A stretch of DNA of 64,000 nt from Deltaproteobacteria bacterium (GCA_028818755.1 JAPPNF010000167.1:1-64000), one strand, 5' to 3'. Shown: positions 42,561 through 51,710, counted from the first letter of the stretch. A program made the numbers and translations. The notes: a model not told the origin generated them from the letters alone.

Positions 42561-43706
42561 TCAGAAGGGGCACGGCACCTGGTGCTCCAGGCGGATCTCC
42601 CGCCGTTCCTTGGACGACTGCAGCATGGCCAGGCAGACCTCCAGGCTGGCCTTGCCCCAGGTTCCGTCCGGGAAGACCGGGCGTTCCTCCACAAGGCCCG
42701 CGCGCAGTTCGATCAGCTCCGCGGCGCGTCCGTAGCGCGGTCCGCACGCGACCTCTTCCCGGCCGTCCTGGGTGTACACGTAGAGGCCGTCCGGCGACTG
42801 GCGTATGGCTCCGCGCTCGCAGCTCACGATGGTGAGCCCGAAGAAGGGCTGGTGCATGCGATCCGCGGAGGCGGCGTGCCTGGCGGCGATCTGATACTTC
42901 TCCTGCGCGGCGATGGGGCCGGCGAGCCGTTCCCCCTTTGCCTTCCGCTCCACCAGGTAGCCGCCCTCGCCGATGTCCCAGGTCAGCTCGGTCACGTCGA
43001 AATAGCCGTACCCGTTGAAGCTCATGCTGGCAACCGTGCCGTCCTCGAACTCCAGCATGGCCGCGAAGTTCCCCTCGGTGTCGAAGTTCGGGTCCCACCT
43101 CCCCGTGACCGCGCGCACGCTCTTGACCAGCCCGCCGCCCAGGCACCGGACGATGTCGGTCTGGTGCGGGCCCTGGCGGTACACCAGCCCGCCGCCTTGC
43201 CCGGTGTCCACCTCGGAGGCGATGCGCGGCCGCTGGAGCCAGTTGTTGTAGTTCATGGTCTGGATGTGGATGACCCGGCCGAGCCGTCCCGAGCTGATGA
43301 TCTCGCGCATGCGCCGCACCGGCGGATCGTAAACCTTGGAGTGGCCCTGCAGCAGCTTGACCCCGTTGCACGCCGCCGCGCTCACCATGCGGTCCGCTTC
43401 TTCCAGGGTCACCGCCATGGGCTTCTCGGTGATGACGTGCTTGCCGTGCTCCGCGGCCGTCACCGTGTGTTCGGCGTGAAACACGTTGGGGGTGGCGATC
43501 CACACCGCGTCCACTGCATCGCTCCGGCACAGCGCCTCGACGTCGTCGAACACCGCGCCGCCGTACTTCCCGGTGAACTCGTCCAGCGCCTCGGGACGGA
43601 TGTCCGCTCCGGCCGCCAGCTCCACGCCCTCGGCCTTGTGAATCACCGAGAGGATCTGGCGCGAGGCGGCGCCGAGTCCGGCGATGCCGAGCCTGAGCGA
43701 CTTCAA
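42561..43706 (-). CDS. Gfo/Idh/MocA oxidoreductase, Pht4-like dihydrodiol dehydrogenase
   Basis: A 381-residue paralogue of the protein at 24933. Nucleotide motif LGIAGLGAAS at residues 6-15, then IATPNVFHAEHTVTAAEHGKHVITEKPMAV near residue 70-100, and YRQGPHQTDIVRCLGGG. Both copies share FFGLT[LI]VSCERG[DA]IRQSPDGL and end near QVPC. The start is a TTG with GAGG about 7 bases upstream. It is the first gene of the five-gene minus-strand operon Pht4-like, Rieske, class II aldolase, Pht5-like, amidase. It probably oxidises the cis-dihydrodiol made by the Rieske enzyme (inference from phthalate pathways). Confidence 0.85.
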   Translation of the reverse strand: MKSLRLGIAGLGAASRQILSVIHKAEGVELAAGADIRPEALDEFTGKYGGAVFDDVEALCRSDAVDAVWIATPNVFHAEHTVTAAEHGKHVITEKPMAVTLEEADRMVSAAACNGVKLLQGHSKVYDPPVRRMREIISSGRLGRVIHIQTMNYNNWLQRPRIASEVDTGQGGGLVYRQGPHQTDIVRCLGGGLVKSVRAVTGRWDPNFDTEGNFAAMLEFEDGTVASMSFNGYGYFDVTELTWDIGEGGYLVERKAKGERLAGPIAAQEKYQIAARHAASADRMHQPFFGLTIVSCERGAIRQSPDGLYVYTQDGREEVACGPRYGRAAELIELRAGLVEERPVFPDGTWGKASLEVCLAMLQSSKERREIRLEHQVPCPF

Positions 43707-43781
43707 CGCGGGCCTCGCTTTTCTAGTGCCGGCGGGAACATATCCTGCGCATCCTGGTCACCGAATGCACGGGGTAACACG

Positions 43782-45440
43782 CTAACCCCGCAACGCGCGG
43801 TAGCGCCGGATCAGCGCGTTGGTGGAGCTGTCGTGGTCAAGCTCGGGGGTCTCCGCGCCTTCCAGCTCCGGAACGATGCGCTGGGCCAGCGCCTTGCCCA
43901 GCTCCACGCCCCACTGGTCGAAGGAGTTGATGCCCCAGATGGAGCCCTGGACGAACACCTTGTGCTCGTAGAGGCCGATGATCTTGCCCAGGGTTTCCGG
44001 GGTCAACCGCTCCGCCAGGATGGTGTTGGTGGGGCGGTTGCCCTCGAAGGTCCGGTGCGGCACCTGGAAGGCTTCCATGCCCTCGGCGGCCGCCTCCTCC
44101 CCGGTCTTGCCGAAGGCCAGGGCCTCGGTCTGGGCGAACAGGTTCGCCATCAGCAAGTCGTGGTGGTTCCCCAGCGGGTTCAGGGTCCGGCAGAAGCCGA
44201 TGAAGTCGCAGGGGATGAGCTTCGTGCCCTGGTGGATCAACTGGTAGTAGGCGTGCTGTCCGTTGGTGCCGGGCTGTCCCCAGATGATCGGGCCGGTCTG
44301 GTAGTCCACGGCCTCGCCGTCCAGGGTGACATGCTTGCCGTTGCTCTCCATGTCGAGTTGCTGGCAGTAGGCGCTCAGGCGCCAGAGGTACTGGTCGTAG
44401 GGCAGGATGGAGTGGGTCTCGGCGCCGAAGAAGTTGTTGTACCAGATGCCCAGGAGGCCCAGCAGCACCGGCAGGTTCTCCTCGAAGGGGGCGGTGCGGA
44501 AATGCCCGTCCATGGCGTGGAGGCCGCCGAGCATGGCTCGGAAGTTGTCCGGACCGACCGCGATCATCAGCGACAGGCCGATGGCGGAGTCGTAGGAATA
44601 GCGGCCCCCGACCCAGTCCCAGAAGCCGAACATGTTGTCGGTGTCGATGCCGAAGCGCCGCACCTCGTCGTGGTTGGTGGACACCGCCACGAAATGGCTG
44701 GCCACGGCGGCGTCGTCCTTGAGGGCGGCGAGGCACCATTCCCGCGCGGTGTGGGCGTTCTGGAGCGTCTCCAGGGTGGTGAAGGTCTTGGAGCTCACGA
44801 TGAACAGGGTCTCCGCCGGGTCCAGCCCCTGAACGGTCTCGGCGAAGTCGGTGCCGTCCACGTTGGAGACGAAGCCCAGGCTGAGGGAACGGTCGCTGTA
44901 GTGGCGCAGCGCCTCGTAGGCCATCACCGGCCCCAGGTCCGATCCGCCGATGCCGATGTTGACCACGTTGCGGATGCGCTTGCCGGTGTACCCTTTCCAC
45001 TCGCCGGAACGGACCCGGTCCGCGAAGGACCCCATGCGGTCGAGCACGCCGTGGACCTCGGGCACCATGTCCTCGCCGTCCACGAGGATCTGCTGGTCAC
45101 GCGGCGCCCGCAGCGCCACGTGCAGCACCGGCCGCCCCTCGGTGACGTTGATCCGCTCGCCGCCGAACATGGCGTCGATGCGTTCGCGCAGCCCCGTGGC
45201 CCGCGCCAGCTCCAGCAGCAGGCCCAGGGTTTCGTCGGTGACACGGTTCTTGGAGTAGTCGAGATAGAGCCCGGCGCCCTCGACGGCGTACCGCTCGCCG
45301 CGGCTGGCGTCCTCGGCGAACAGCGCGCGCAGGTGCACGTCCTTGATCTTGCGGTAGTGCGCGGCGAGGTCCTGCCACGCCGGCAGCTCGGTCAGGCGAT
45401 GAGTGGCGATGACGGCTCCTCCTCTAGTGGCCTGTAACAT
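43782..45440 (-). CDS. pgi: Glucose-6-phosphate isomerase
   Basis: Interconverts glucose 6-phosphate and fructose 6-phosphate. It matches E. coli Pgi throughout: VDYSKNR-like [12 protein letters not shown] near the start, [57 protein letters not shown], the active-site Glu region [25 protein letters not shown], and [25 protein letters not shown]. The expected start is at 45410, 7 bases after a perfect AGGAGG, but that codon is ATC. The first normal in-frame start is the ATG at 45440, inside the terminal repeat of the MITE at 45424-45588, and is given here. From the ATC the protein would have 542 residues, close to the usual 549. It lies downstream of the carboxyltransferase gene on the same strand. 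Confidence 0.9.
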   Translation of the reverse strand: MLQATRGGAVIATHRLTELPAWQDLAAHYRKIKDVHLRALFAEDASRGERYAVEGAGLYLDYSKNRVTDETLGLLLELARATGLRERIDAMFGGERINVTEGRPVLHVALRAPRDQQILVDGEDMVPEVHGVLDRMGSFADRVRSGEWKGYTGKRIRNVVNIGIGGSDLGPVMAYEALRHYSDRSLSLGFVSNVDGTDFAETVQGLDPAETLFIVSSKTFTTLETLQNAHTAREWCLAALKDDAAVASHFVAVSTNHDEVRRFGIDTDNMFGFWDWVGGRYSYDSAIGLSLMIAVGPDNFRAMLGGLHAMDGHFRTAPFEENLPVLLGLLGIWYNNFFGAETHSILPYDQYLWRLSAYCQQLDMESNGKHVTLDGEAVDYQTGPIIWGQPGTNGQHAYYQLIHQGTKLIPCDFIGFCRTLNPLGNHHDLLMANLFAQTEALAFGKTGEEAAAEGMEAFQVPHRTFEGNRPTNTILAERLTPETLGKIIGLYEHKVFVQGSIWGINSFDQWGVELGKALAQRIVPELEGAETPELDHDSSTNALIRRYRALRG

Positions 45441-45588
45441 GACAATCGAGACCAAGATGCGCAGGACTTTTTGTTGTCGGCAAGGCGCGATGACGAGCAG
45501 TGGCAGGCACCACGCGAGGAAGAGCAACGCAGCCGACAGCGAAAAGGACAAGCATATTGGTCTCGATTGTCATGTTACAGGCCACTAG
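45424..45588. mobile_element. MITE with 37-bp inverted ends and CTAG termini
   Basis: A 165-base element. Left end 45424-45460 and right end 45552-45588 are inverted copies with one mismatch in 37 (both begin CTAGTGGCCTGTAACATGAC). The core carries the sequence shared with 1-94. CTAG at both ends fits IS630/Tc1-mariner-type insertion, which targets CTAG and duplicates TA. No transposase is encoded, so it is non-autonomous. Its right CTAG holds the stop codon of the carboxyltransferase gene, and its left end abuts the pgi Shine-Dalgarno. Confidence 0.85.
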
Positions 45589-47045
45589 TCTCCGCGATTC
45601 AACGTCACGGAGACGTCGCCCTTGGTCACCCGTACGTGCGCCAAGTCGGATTTCTTGGCCAGTTGCTCCACCAGCGCCACCATCGGGGGAGTGGTGCTCA
45701 CGTATGCCTGGGGCGGTGCGGCCGCGCGCATCTGGGCAATCTCGTCCTCGCTCAGCAGCCAGCGCAGCAGCAGCTCCTCGTCCGACACCCCGTCGCCGCC
45801 CAGCCGGGCGCGCATCTCCGAGAGGGGCGTTTCCTCCGGCTCCTGCGCCGCGATTTCCCGGGCGCGGGGCCGGTCGAGGATCTTGTCCTTGACGTTGGGG
45901 TCCATGAGCCGGCCGCCTTCCTCGCCGGCACGCCCGAGGGCGTAGCGGATCACCTGGTCGGTGACCTCCTTGTAGCGGTCGCCGACGATCACGTTGAGCG
46001 CCGCCTGGCTGCCCACGAACTGGGACAGCGGCGTCACCATGATGGGATAGCCGAACTCGGCGCGCACCTGGATGGATTCCTCCAGGGCTTGAGGGAACCG
46101 GTCGCCCAGGCGCACTTTGTCGAGTTGGTGCTGGAGGTTGGACAGCATGCCGCCGGGCACCTGGTGCTGGTACTGGGCATAGTCGTATTCCACCGGCTTG
46201 CCGATGGGGAAGCCCTCGCGCCTGGCGATGGTCATGAAGTGCTCGGAGACGGGCTCCAGCACCGACTCGTCCACCAGCGGGTTGTAGCCCAGCGCCCGGG
46301 CGTTGCGGGCGACGTTGAAGACCGAGGGATTGGAGGAGCTGTCCGCCAGCGGCGGCACCGCGGTGTTGACGCTGCGGATCCCCAGGTCCATGGCCTCAAT
46401 GCAGCACAGCGGCCCCAGGCCGGTGGTGCAGTGGGTGTGAAGCTCGATGGGGATGCCGTTGCAGTTCTCGTACATCACCGGCACCAGCGTGCGCATGCGC
46501 TCGGGCGTGAGCAGCCCTCCGGGGTCCTTGAGGCAGATGATCGGCACCTCCAGAGAGGCCGCCTCGCGGGTCTTCTGCGCGAAGTACTCGTCGGTGTGCT
46601 TGGGCGACACCGAGTAGATCATGTTGATGATGGGCTTGATGCCCACCTCCCGCGACACCTTCACCTTGCGCGTCCAGCCCGCCAGGTCGTTCCACTCCTC
46701 GGAGATGCGCGCCTCGCGGATGCCGTTGGCGGCCATGCGTTCCATGAACAACCGGTACATGCACAGCGGGTTAAACTCGAAGGTGTTGACCCGCCCGGCG
46801 ATGACCCGGAGCGGCGTCTCGGTGATGCGCTGCGCCACCAGCCGCACCCGCTCCCACGGATCCTCCTTCAGTTCCCGCACGCACTTCTTGAGATGCGACC
46901 CGGAGATCAGCTCCATGGCCTCGAACCCCGCCCGGTCCATCTGCTCGGCCACCGAAAGCATCATGCCCGTGGTCATGTTCTCCGCCCACAGGCTCTGGTG
47001 CCCGTCGCGCAGGGTGGTGTCGACGAAGGTGATGTCCTTGCTCAT
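45585..47045 (-). CDS. Pyruvate/oxaloacetate-type carboxyltransferase (PycB/OadA N-terminal domain)
   Basis: A 486-residue biotin-dependent carboxyltransferase domain protein. The TIM-barrel opening is FVDTTLRDGHQSLW. The carboxylated Lys is in IICLKDPGG near residue 178, and the metal His pair is in IELHTHCTTGLG near residue 210. The conserved C-terminal region includes YQHQVPGGMLSNLQHQL near residue 300. No biotinyl MKM motif is present. The last 30 residues (LVEQLAKKSDLAHVRVTKGDVSVTLNR) look like the linker that precedes a biotin carrier in AccB, so carrier and carboxylase are probably separate genes elsewhere. GGAGG precedes the ATG at 45047-side start 45... (47045). The stop TAG lies in the MITE terminus. 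The substrate (pyruvate, oxaloacetate or another acyl donor) is not decided. Confidence 0.87.
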   Translation of the reverse strand: MSKDITFVDTTLRDGHQSLWAENMTTGMMLSVAEQMDRAGFEAMELISGSHLKKCVRELKEDPWERVRLVAQRITETPLRVIAGRVNTFEFNPLCMYRLFMERMAANGIREARISEEWNDLAGWTRKVKVSREVGIKPIINMIYSVSPKHTDEYFAQKTREAASLEVPIICLKDPGGLLTPERMRTLVPVMYENCNGIPIELHTHCTTGLGPLCCIEAMDLGIRSVNTAVPPLADSSSNPSVFNVARNARALGYNPLVDESVLEPVSEHFMTIARREGFPIGKPVEYDYAQYQHQVPGGMLSNLQHQLDKVRLGDRFPQALEESIQVRAEFGYPIMVTPLSQFVGSQAALNVIVGDRYKEVTDQVIRYALGRAGEEGGRLMDPNVKDKILDRPRAREIAAQEPEETPLSEMRARLGGDGVSDEELLLRWLLSEDEIAQMRAAAPPQAYVSTTPPMVALVEQLAKKSDLAHVRVTKGDVSVTLNRGD

Positions 47046-47153
47046 GTGGTCCTCCAAACCTGCGTCTGAACTTATTGCGGAGGCGCGTAAATCTCAACCG
47101 CTGCGGCTTTGTGGTGGGTTGGCTACGGGAGGTCGCCAGTCTCCCCGAACTCC

Positions 47154-48470
47154 TCACTTCGCTGAAATGCTCTTCAAGAACTCTTGAATTGAAGTATCAC
47201 CCTTACGGGCAAATTCTCGGAGTTCCTCTATAGCGCGGTCTTCCCCCTTTCTGGCCGCCTGTTTCCACCAGTGAAGGGCCTCCTGCTTGCCTTCTCCTAT
47301 GCCTGGCCAATGATAGTCAATATATCCCTTTGTATATTCGGCAGGGGAATAACCGGCCTCCGCAGACTGGATGATCAAATCAGCAAATCGTCTGGGATTC
47401 TGTTTTATCTGCGGCATGTAAGCGAGTTCGTATTGAGCAGCAGGGTCCCGCATGTTGGCGGCTTCTTGAAAAAGGGGGAAGGCTTTGTCGAATTGCTTCT
47501 CCTTTCTGTAGGCTCGTCCTAAATCAAGTCGAGCTACGTTCAGGCCTCCTTCCGCAGCAGATTTCAGATAGGTGAAGTTGCCGGTGGCCGTGTACAGGTG
47601 ATACCGGGCCAAGGCATGTCGCTTTAGTCTGTGCAATTCTTTTGCTCGAAACATTCCACGCTGGTAGCAGTCGCCCATGCGTTCTGTTCGTCCACACGTC
47701 AAACCTGCATCCAAAGCTTCTCTTTCCGCGGTAATGAATTGTTTGAGAAGTTTTGACTTCATTCCGTAGCATAGGGTTCTGTTCGAATGTGTGGCTAGGG
47801 CGACGATCCGTTGCTCTTGATCGAAAACGGGGCCTCCACTTGTACCTGGTTCGACCAGATAGCTAAAGGGAATGACATCGAAGTATGGTCCTCGATAGGT
47901 GATCCGTCCGACTTGTTTCAGTATCTTGAATGAGCCGTTGGGATAGCCCATAACATGAAGTGGTTGTTTGTCTGACCCGTCTGCGATCTCAAGGTAATGA
48001 CGGAATGGATGCTTTGGCGCTGCTTCAAAAAGAGCCATGTCATAAGTGATTGAAATAGCTGCAAGTCGGCCCAATTTCGCCCACTGTGCACCGCCCTTCT
48101 GGGATAGGAAGACACCGGCCGTATTTCGGCCGGAAAGCAAGCCCTTTACGACGTGAGCATTCGTCACGACAGTTTGTGGGTCGATGGCGGTAGCGGTCGC
48201 TCCGTAGTAGCGTGTATTGTGTATCTTCCACACGGCTTGTTGAATGCGGGCAAAAGACTGGGTTGAGGAGGCGCTGGCGAGGAGCGCTGGAAGACCGACG
48301 GTGAGGATGGCTGCGGCAGCCAGAACGCGAGAGAACAGCGCCAGCGACGTCCAATTCGGCATTGTGACCGAGGCCAGCGTAGGGGCGAACGCGTCCCGCG
48401 AATAGACGTGCTTCAACGCTGGGGATCTCATGGCTTGTTCGTTTTGGGGGCATTCGCCAAACATGAGCAT
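47154..48470 (-). CDS. Exported trypsin-like serine protease with Sel1-like repeats
   Basis: A 438-residue protein if started at the ATG at 48470, which has AGAGGAG four bases upstream. An ATG at 48362 would place a standard signal peptide (LALFSRVLAAAAILTVGLPALLASA) at the very N-terminus but has no Shine-Dalgarno. The protease domain has His in VVTNAHVVKG, Asp in ITYDMALFE and Ser in VEPGTSGGPVF, the trypsin triad order. The C-terminal 170 residues hold Sel1/TPR-like repeats (FPLFQEAANMRDPAAQYELAY; HWWKQAARKGEDRAIEEL). It is probably periplasmic or secreted. The fusion of protease and Sel1 repeats suggests regulated cleavage of a partner. Confidence 0.8.
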   Translation of the reverse strand: MLMFGECPQNEQAMRSPALKHVYSRDAFAPTLASVTMPNWTSLALFSRVLAAAAILTVGLPALLASASSTQSFARIQQAVWKIHNTRYYGATATAIDPQTVVTNAHVVKGLLSGRNTAGVFLSQKGGAQWAKLGRLAAISITYDMALFEAAPKHPFRHYLEIADGSDKQPLHVMGYPNGSFKILKQVGRITYRGPYFDVIPFSYLVEPGTSGGPVFDQEQRIVALATHSNRTLCYGMKSKLLKQFITAEREALDAGLTCGRTERMGDCYQRGMFRAKELHRLKRHALARYHLYTATGNFTYLKSAAEGGLNVARLDLGRAYRKEKQFDKAFPLFQEAANMRDPAAQYELAYMPQIKQNPRRFADLIIQSAEAGYSPAEYTKGYIDYHWPGIGEGKQEALHWWKQAARKGEDRAIEELREFARKGDTSIQEFLKSISAK

Positions 48471-48543
48471 GTTCTCCTCTTCCTTCTGGCCTTGTCGATT
48501 GAAATCATGGCGAGTGCGCTTGACGGGCGCGCAGAACTCCGTG

Positions 48544-49659
48544 TCAGTCGAGTCCATAGAACCGTCGCGGGTTGTCGCAGAGGATCTTCTCCACAACTTG
48601 CGGGGAGACGTTCTCCTTGCGCCGCATGACCGCCACCATCCCGTCCTCCCGCGACTGGTCCTGGTGGCCGTAGTCGGAGCCCATGATGATGTGGTCCTCG
48701 CCCATGTGCGTGAGCAGGTAGGGCAGGTCCTCGTCGGCTTCGGCGGCGACATAGAGCCGGTAGTCGCGGAACAGGCCGGGTCCCCAGTCGAGGTTGGCGT
48801 CCGCGTCGCCGCCGGCGTTGAGCTTCGCGCCGCTGGCTCGCTGCAGATGGTGCAGGATGTAAGGGACCCACGAGGCAGAGGCTTCGATGAAACCGAAGCG
48901 CACCTCCGGGAAGCGCTCCGGGATCTTGTGGGCCACGAGGTCGCGGAAGGCGAACAGCGGTAGCGAGCGCACGTGGGGAAGGTTGTGGCTGAAGTTCCTG
49001 TCGAACACCCGGGTGATCTCCGGCGCTCCCGCCCCGGTGTGAATGCAGACGGCCATGCCCAGCCGGTTGGCCGCTTCGTAAACGGGAAAGAAGTACGACT
49101 CGGCCAGCGAGCGGTCGCCCTCGACCCCGCGGAAGAACACCCCCACCGCGCCGTGGTCCCGGGCCGTCTCGATCTCCCGCACCGAGGCTTCCATGTCCCG
49201 CAGGGGCGGCACCACCACCCAGCGCAGCCGGTCGCCGGCCGTCTTCCATGCCTCGGCCAGGAACCGGTTGTAGGCCTGGCAGATGGCCACTTCCAGGGTC
49301 ACGTCCACCTCGAGGTAGCCGAGCAGCAGGGTAGGGTACACCACCTCCGTGTCCACCCCGCGTTTGTCCATGTCCCGCACCCGCGCTGCCGGATCCGTCA
49401 CGTACCGAACCGACGCCGCGATATCGCTCCGTGCGTTCTCCCTGTCCGAGCCGCCTACCGCCATCAGCGCGCTGCCCTTGCCAAACCGCTTCGGCACTGC
49501 CATGCCGTCGATCAGCCAGACTTGGTTGTTTTCCCCGTAGACGCTGTTTTCCGTGGTCGACGCCAGCACCGGTCGTCGCTGATACAGCTCCGGATCGAAA
49601 AGCTCCCACATCTCCGGGTGCTCGATAATATGCGTGTCCGCGTCTACGACGCCTGGCAT
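48544..49659 (-). CDS. Amidohydrolase family protein (COG2159, ACMSD-like)
   Basis: A 371-residue metal-dependent hydrolase or decarboxylase. Metal ligands: HxH-type opening VVDADTHIIEHPE, His in VCIHTGAG near residue 194, His in the later region, and Asp in HIIMGSDYGHQDQS near residue 325. The end ILCDNPRRFYGLD is a family hallmark. Such proteins hydrolyse or decarboxylate aromatic and muconate-type acids. AAGGAGG lies five bases before the ATG at 49659. It is one of three related proteins within 4 kb, with 50535 and 51711 on the other strand. The substrate is unknown. Confidence 0.85.
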   Translation of the reverse strand: MPGVVDADTHIIEHPEMWELFDPELYQRRPVLASTTENSVYGENNQVWLIDGMAVPKRFGKGSALMAVGGSDRENARSDIAASVRYVTDPAARVRDMDKRGVDTEVVYPTLLLGYLEVDVTLEVAICQAYNRFLAEAWKTAGDRLRWVVVPPLRDMEASVREIETARDHGAVGVFFRGVEGDRSLAESYFFPVYEAANRLGMAVCIHTGAGAPEITRVFDRNFSHNLPHVRSLPLFAFRDLVAHKIPERFPEVRFGFIEASASWVPYILHHLQRASGAKLNAGGDADANLDWGPGLFRDYRLYVAAEADEDLPYLLTHMGEDHIIMGSDYGHQDQSREDGMVAVMRRKENVSPQVVEKILCDNPRRFYGLD

Positions 49660-49801
49660 GGCGGCCTCCTTCGGCAAATCCCGTGATCTTCATAGACTCC
49701 AATGTGCCGATGTACGTGGTGGGCGCTCAACATCCGAACAAGGACCGTGTGCTTGCCATCTCGCGCCGAAGTTGGGACTGTCAGCGGTGCTGTAACCCCC
49801 G

Positions 49802-50113
49802 CTACCCGCTAGCGACCCGTGCGGCGGATCGCGAACTGTAGCGGCTTATCCTGATGTCGCCCTCTCGTGCCCGCGCTTGCGAGACATCGTAGGCCGCCTG
49901 CAGGCGTATCCAGGTTTCCGTCGTAGAGCCAAAGGCTTTCGCGAGCCGAATCGCCATCTCGGTGGACATACGGGCGCGACCATTCAGCAGGTTCGAGAGT
50001 GCCTGGCGGCTTACCCCAAGGACCTTGGCGGCGTCCGTTACGTTGAGGCCCAGCGGTTCCAAACAGGAAACACGTACGACCGTGCCCGGGTGTGGCGGGT
50101 TCTTCATAGGCAT
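49802..50113 (-). CDS. higA: HigA family antitoxin
   Basis: A 103-residue XRE-type helix-turn-helix protein: [72 protein letters not shown] is typical HigA. It binds the toxin and the operon promoter. It follows the toxin gene by 9 bases, the toxin-first order characteristic of higBA. A 20-residue Ser/Arg-rich tail follows the domain. Confidence 0.9.
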   Translation of the reverse strand: MPMKNPPHPGTVVRVSCLEPLGLNVTDAAKVLGVSRQALSNLLNGRARMSTEMAIRLAKAFGSTTETWIRLQAAYDVSQARAREGDIRISRYSSRSAARVASG

Positions 50114-50122
50114 GGGGGCTCC

Positions 50123-50401
50123 TCAGTGATAATCGATCAATTCAACGTCGTACACATCCCGGTCCTCAAAACGGAAGATGATGCGCCAGTTGGCCTTCAC
50201 CGTCGCTGACCAGAAGCCTTTCAGGTCACCTTTCAGGGCGTGTAGTCTATAGTGGGGAAGACGCATCGCCTCGGGAGAGTTGGCCACATCAAGTTGGGCC
50301 AGCATTACTTCCACCCGTTCCTGTAGGTCGGGACGAATAAGGCCCCGATCGCCACGCTCGTAGAAGCGTCTGAGGCCACGGTGGCGGAAGCTCCGTATCA
50401 C
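50123..50401 (-). CDS. higB: HigB family toxin (RelE superfamily mRNA interferase)
   Basis: A 92-residue toxin. The GTG at 50401 gives VIRSFRHRGLRRFYERGDRG, the normal HigB N-terminus; a TTG at 50422 is in frame but would add seven residues. LPHYRLHALKGDLKGFWSATVKANWRIIFRFEDRDVYDVELIDYH carries the RelE fold core and catalytic basic residues. It cuts mRNA on the ribosome when free of HigA. The pair lies between two amidohydrolase genes that point outward. Confidence 0.9.
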   Translation of the reverse strand: MIRSFRHRGLRRFYERGDRGLIRPDLQERVEVMLAQLDVANSPEAMRLPHYRLHALKGDLKGFWSATVKANWRIIFRFEDRDVYDVELIDYH

Positions 50402-50534
50402 CTGAAGAGTGTAGCCTGTCAAGTGTTACTTGTCGACTCATTGTCGAGGATCCTGCAAATCCGGTTGACGGCTTCGCTTCAACCCGGATAATCTCGAATC
50501 GAATCCACGGCATTCCACGGAAGGAGAGCATCCA

Positions 50535-51611
50535 ATGGGATGGGTAGACGCTGACGCGCATGTCGTCGAGAGCCCGCGGACGTGGGACTATCTGCCGCCT
50601 TCGGAGCAGAAGTACCGGCCGGCCCTGTTCGATCCGAATGACGGGACGGAGCGCCAGAACTGGGTCATAGACGGGAAGATCCGGGGGCTGTTCCGGTTCA
50701 CGTTCACGGAGGAGGCGCTGGTGGAGCGGTCGCGCAGGACCGGCAGGCAGATGACCACCTCCATGGAGACCCGCGACGTGGCCAACGTGGGGGCGCGGCT
50801 GGCGCACATGGACGAGCTGGGCATCGACGTGCAGGTCCTCTACACGAGCATCTTCCTGGACCAGTGCACCGAGCGGCCGGAGGTGGACGTGGCCCTTTGC
50901 GGCGCCTACAACCGCTGGCTGGCGGACATCTGGAAGGAAGGCAAGGGGCGGCTCCGCTGGATGTGCGTGCTGCCGTTTCTCAGCATGCCCGATGCCATGG
51001 ACCAGTTGCGCTTCGCCAAGGAGAACGGCGCCTGCGGCATCTTCATGCGGCCCATGGAGGGCCCCCGCCCCGTGGACGACCCGTACTTCTTTCCGATCTA
51101 CGAGGAGGCTTCGAAACTGGATCTGTGCATCGGGCTGCACCAGTCCAACGGCAATGCCAACCTGGTGGACATGATGGGCAACCCCGACGGCAGCCGGGAG
51201 TTTTTCAACCAGTACCGCATCTTCAACGTTGGCGCCTTCTTCCGCCTGGTCAGCTCCGGCATCCCCAAGACCTTTCCAAAGCTCCGGTTCGGCTTCATCG
51301 AGACCGCGGCGTCTTGGATCCCGTGGGTGGTCTACGAGCTGCGGCGGCGGATCGACACGGTGGACGACAAGCTGCCGGAGGATCTGCTGAAGGAGTACAA
51401 CATGTACGTGACCTGCCAGATCGGGGACGACGTGCCGTACTTGGTGCAACAGGCCGGCGAGGGCACCCTGATGATCGGGACGGACTACGGGCACGCCGAC
51501 TCGTCCACCGAGCTTGAGGCGCTCACCTCGCTCAAGGAAAGCGGCGGCATCAGCGACGAGATGCACACCCGGATCGTGGAGGACAACCCGCGGGAGTTCT
51601 ACGGGCTTTAG
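50535..51611 (+). CDS. Amidohydrolase family protein (COG2159)
   Basis: A 358-residue protein related to the one at 48544. It opens MGWVDADAHVVESPRTWDYL, with the metal motif DADxH where the usual HxH is reduced. CIGLHQSNGNANLVD near residue 195 and TLMIGTDYGHADSSTELEAL near residue 313 hold further ligands, and it ends IVEDNPREFYGL. AAGGAGAGC lies about 9 bases before the ATG. It is divergent from higBA and 99 bases upstream of another amidohydrolase gene, across a repeat. The function is a hydrolase or decarboxylase of unknown substrate. Confidence 0.85.
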   Translation: MGWVDADAHVVESPRTWDYLPPSEQKYRPALFDPNDGTERQNWVIDGKIRGLFRFTFTEEALVERSRRTGRQMTTSMETRDVANVGARLAHMDELGIDVQVLYTSIFLDQCTERPEVDVALCGAYNRWLADIWKEGKGRLRWMCVLPFLSMPDAMDQLRFAKENGACGIFMRPMEGPRPVDDPYFFPIYEEASKLDLCIGLHQSNGNANLVDMMGNPDGSREFFNQYRIFNVGAFFRLVSSGIPKTFPKLRFGFIETAASWIPWVVYELRRRIDTVDDKLPEDLLKEYNMYVTCQIGDDVPYLVQQAGEGTLMIGTDYGHADSSTELEALTSLKESGGISDEMHTRIVEDNPREFYGL

Positions 51612-51680
51612 CGTCCTTCGACTTCGCGACGTTTCACGTCGCGAAGCCTGTCCTGAGCCTGTCGAAGGGCTCGGGACGGA
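51612..51680. repeat. Repeat of the GTCCTTCGAC family with a perfect hairpin
   Basis: TTCGCGACGT-TTC-ACGTCGCGAA (51623-51645) is a perfect 10-base stem. It is flanked by GTCCTTCGACTTCGC and CCTGTCCTGAGCCTGTCGAAGGGCTC, as in 7324-7484. It follows the stop codon directly and may act as a terminator. Confidence 0.65.
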
Positions 51681-51710
51681 GGGTGAAGGGGCGCAAGAAG
51701 GGAACACGAG

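Noticed and set aside
45441-45551. An N-terminal extension of Pgi starting at 45551 ([18 protein letters not shown]).
   Set aside because: These codons are the MITE core, not Pgi sequence, and the Shine-Dalgarno lies downstream of them.
50402-50422. A TTG start that would lengthen HigB by seven residues.
   Set aside because: The family N-terminus begins at the GTG (VIRSFRHRGL), and no ribosome site favours the TTG.
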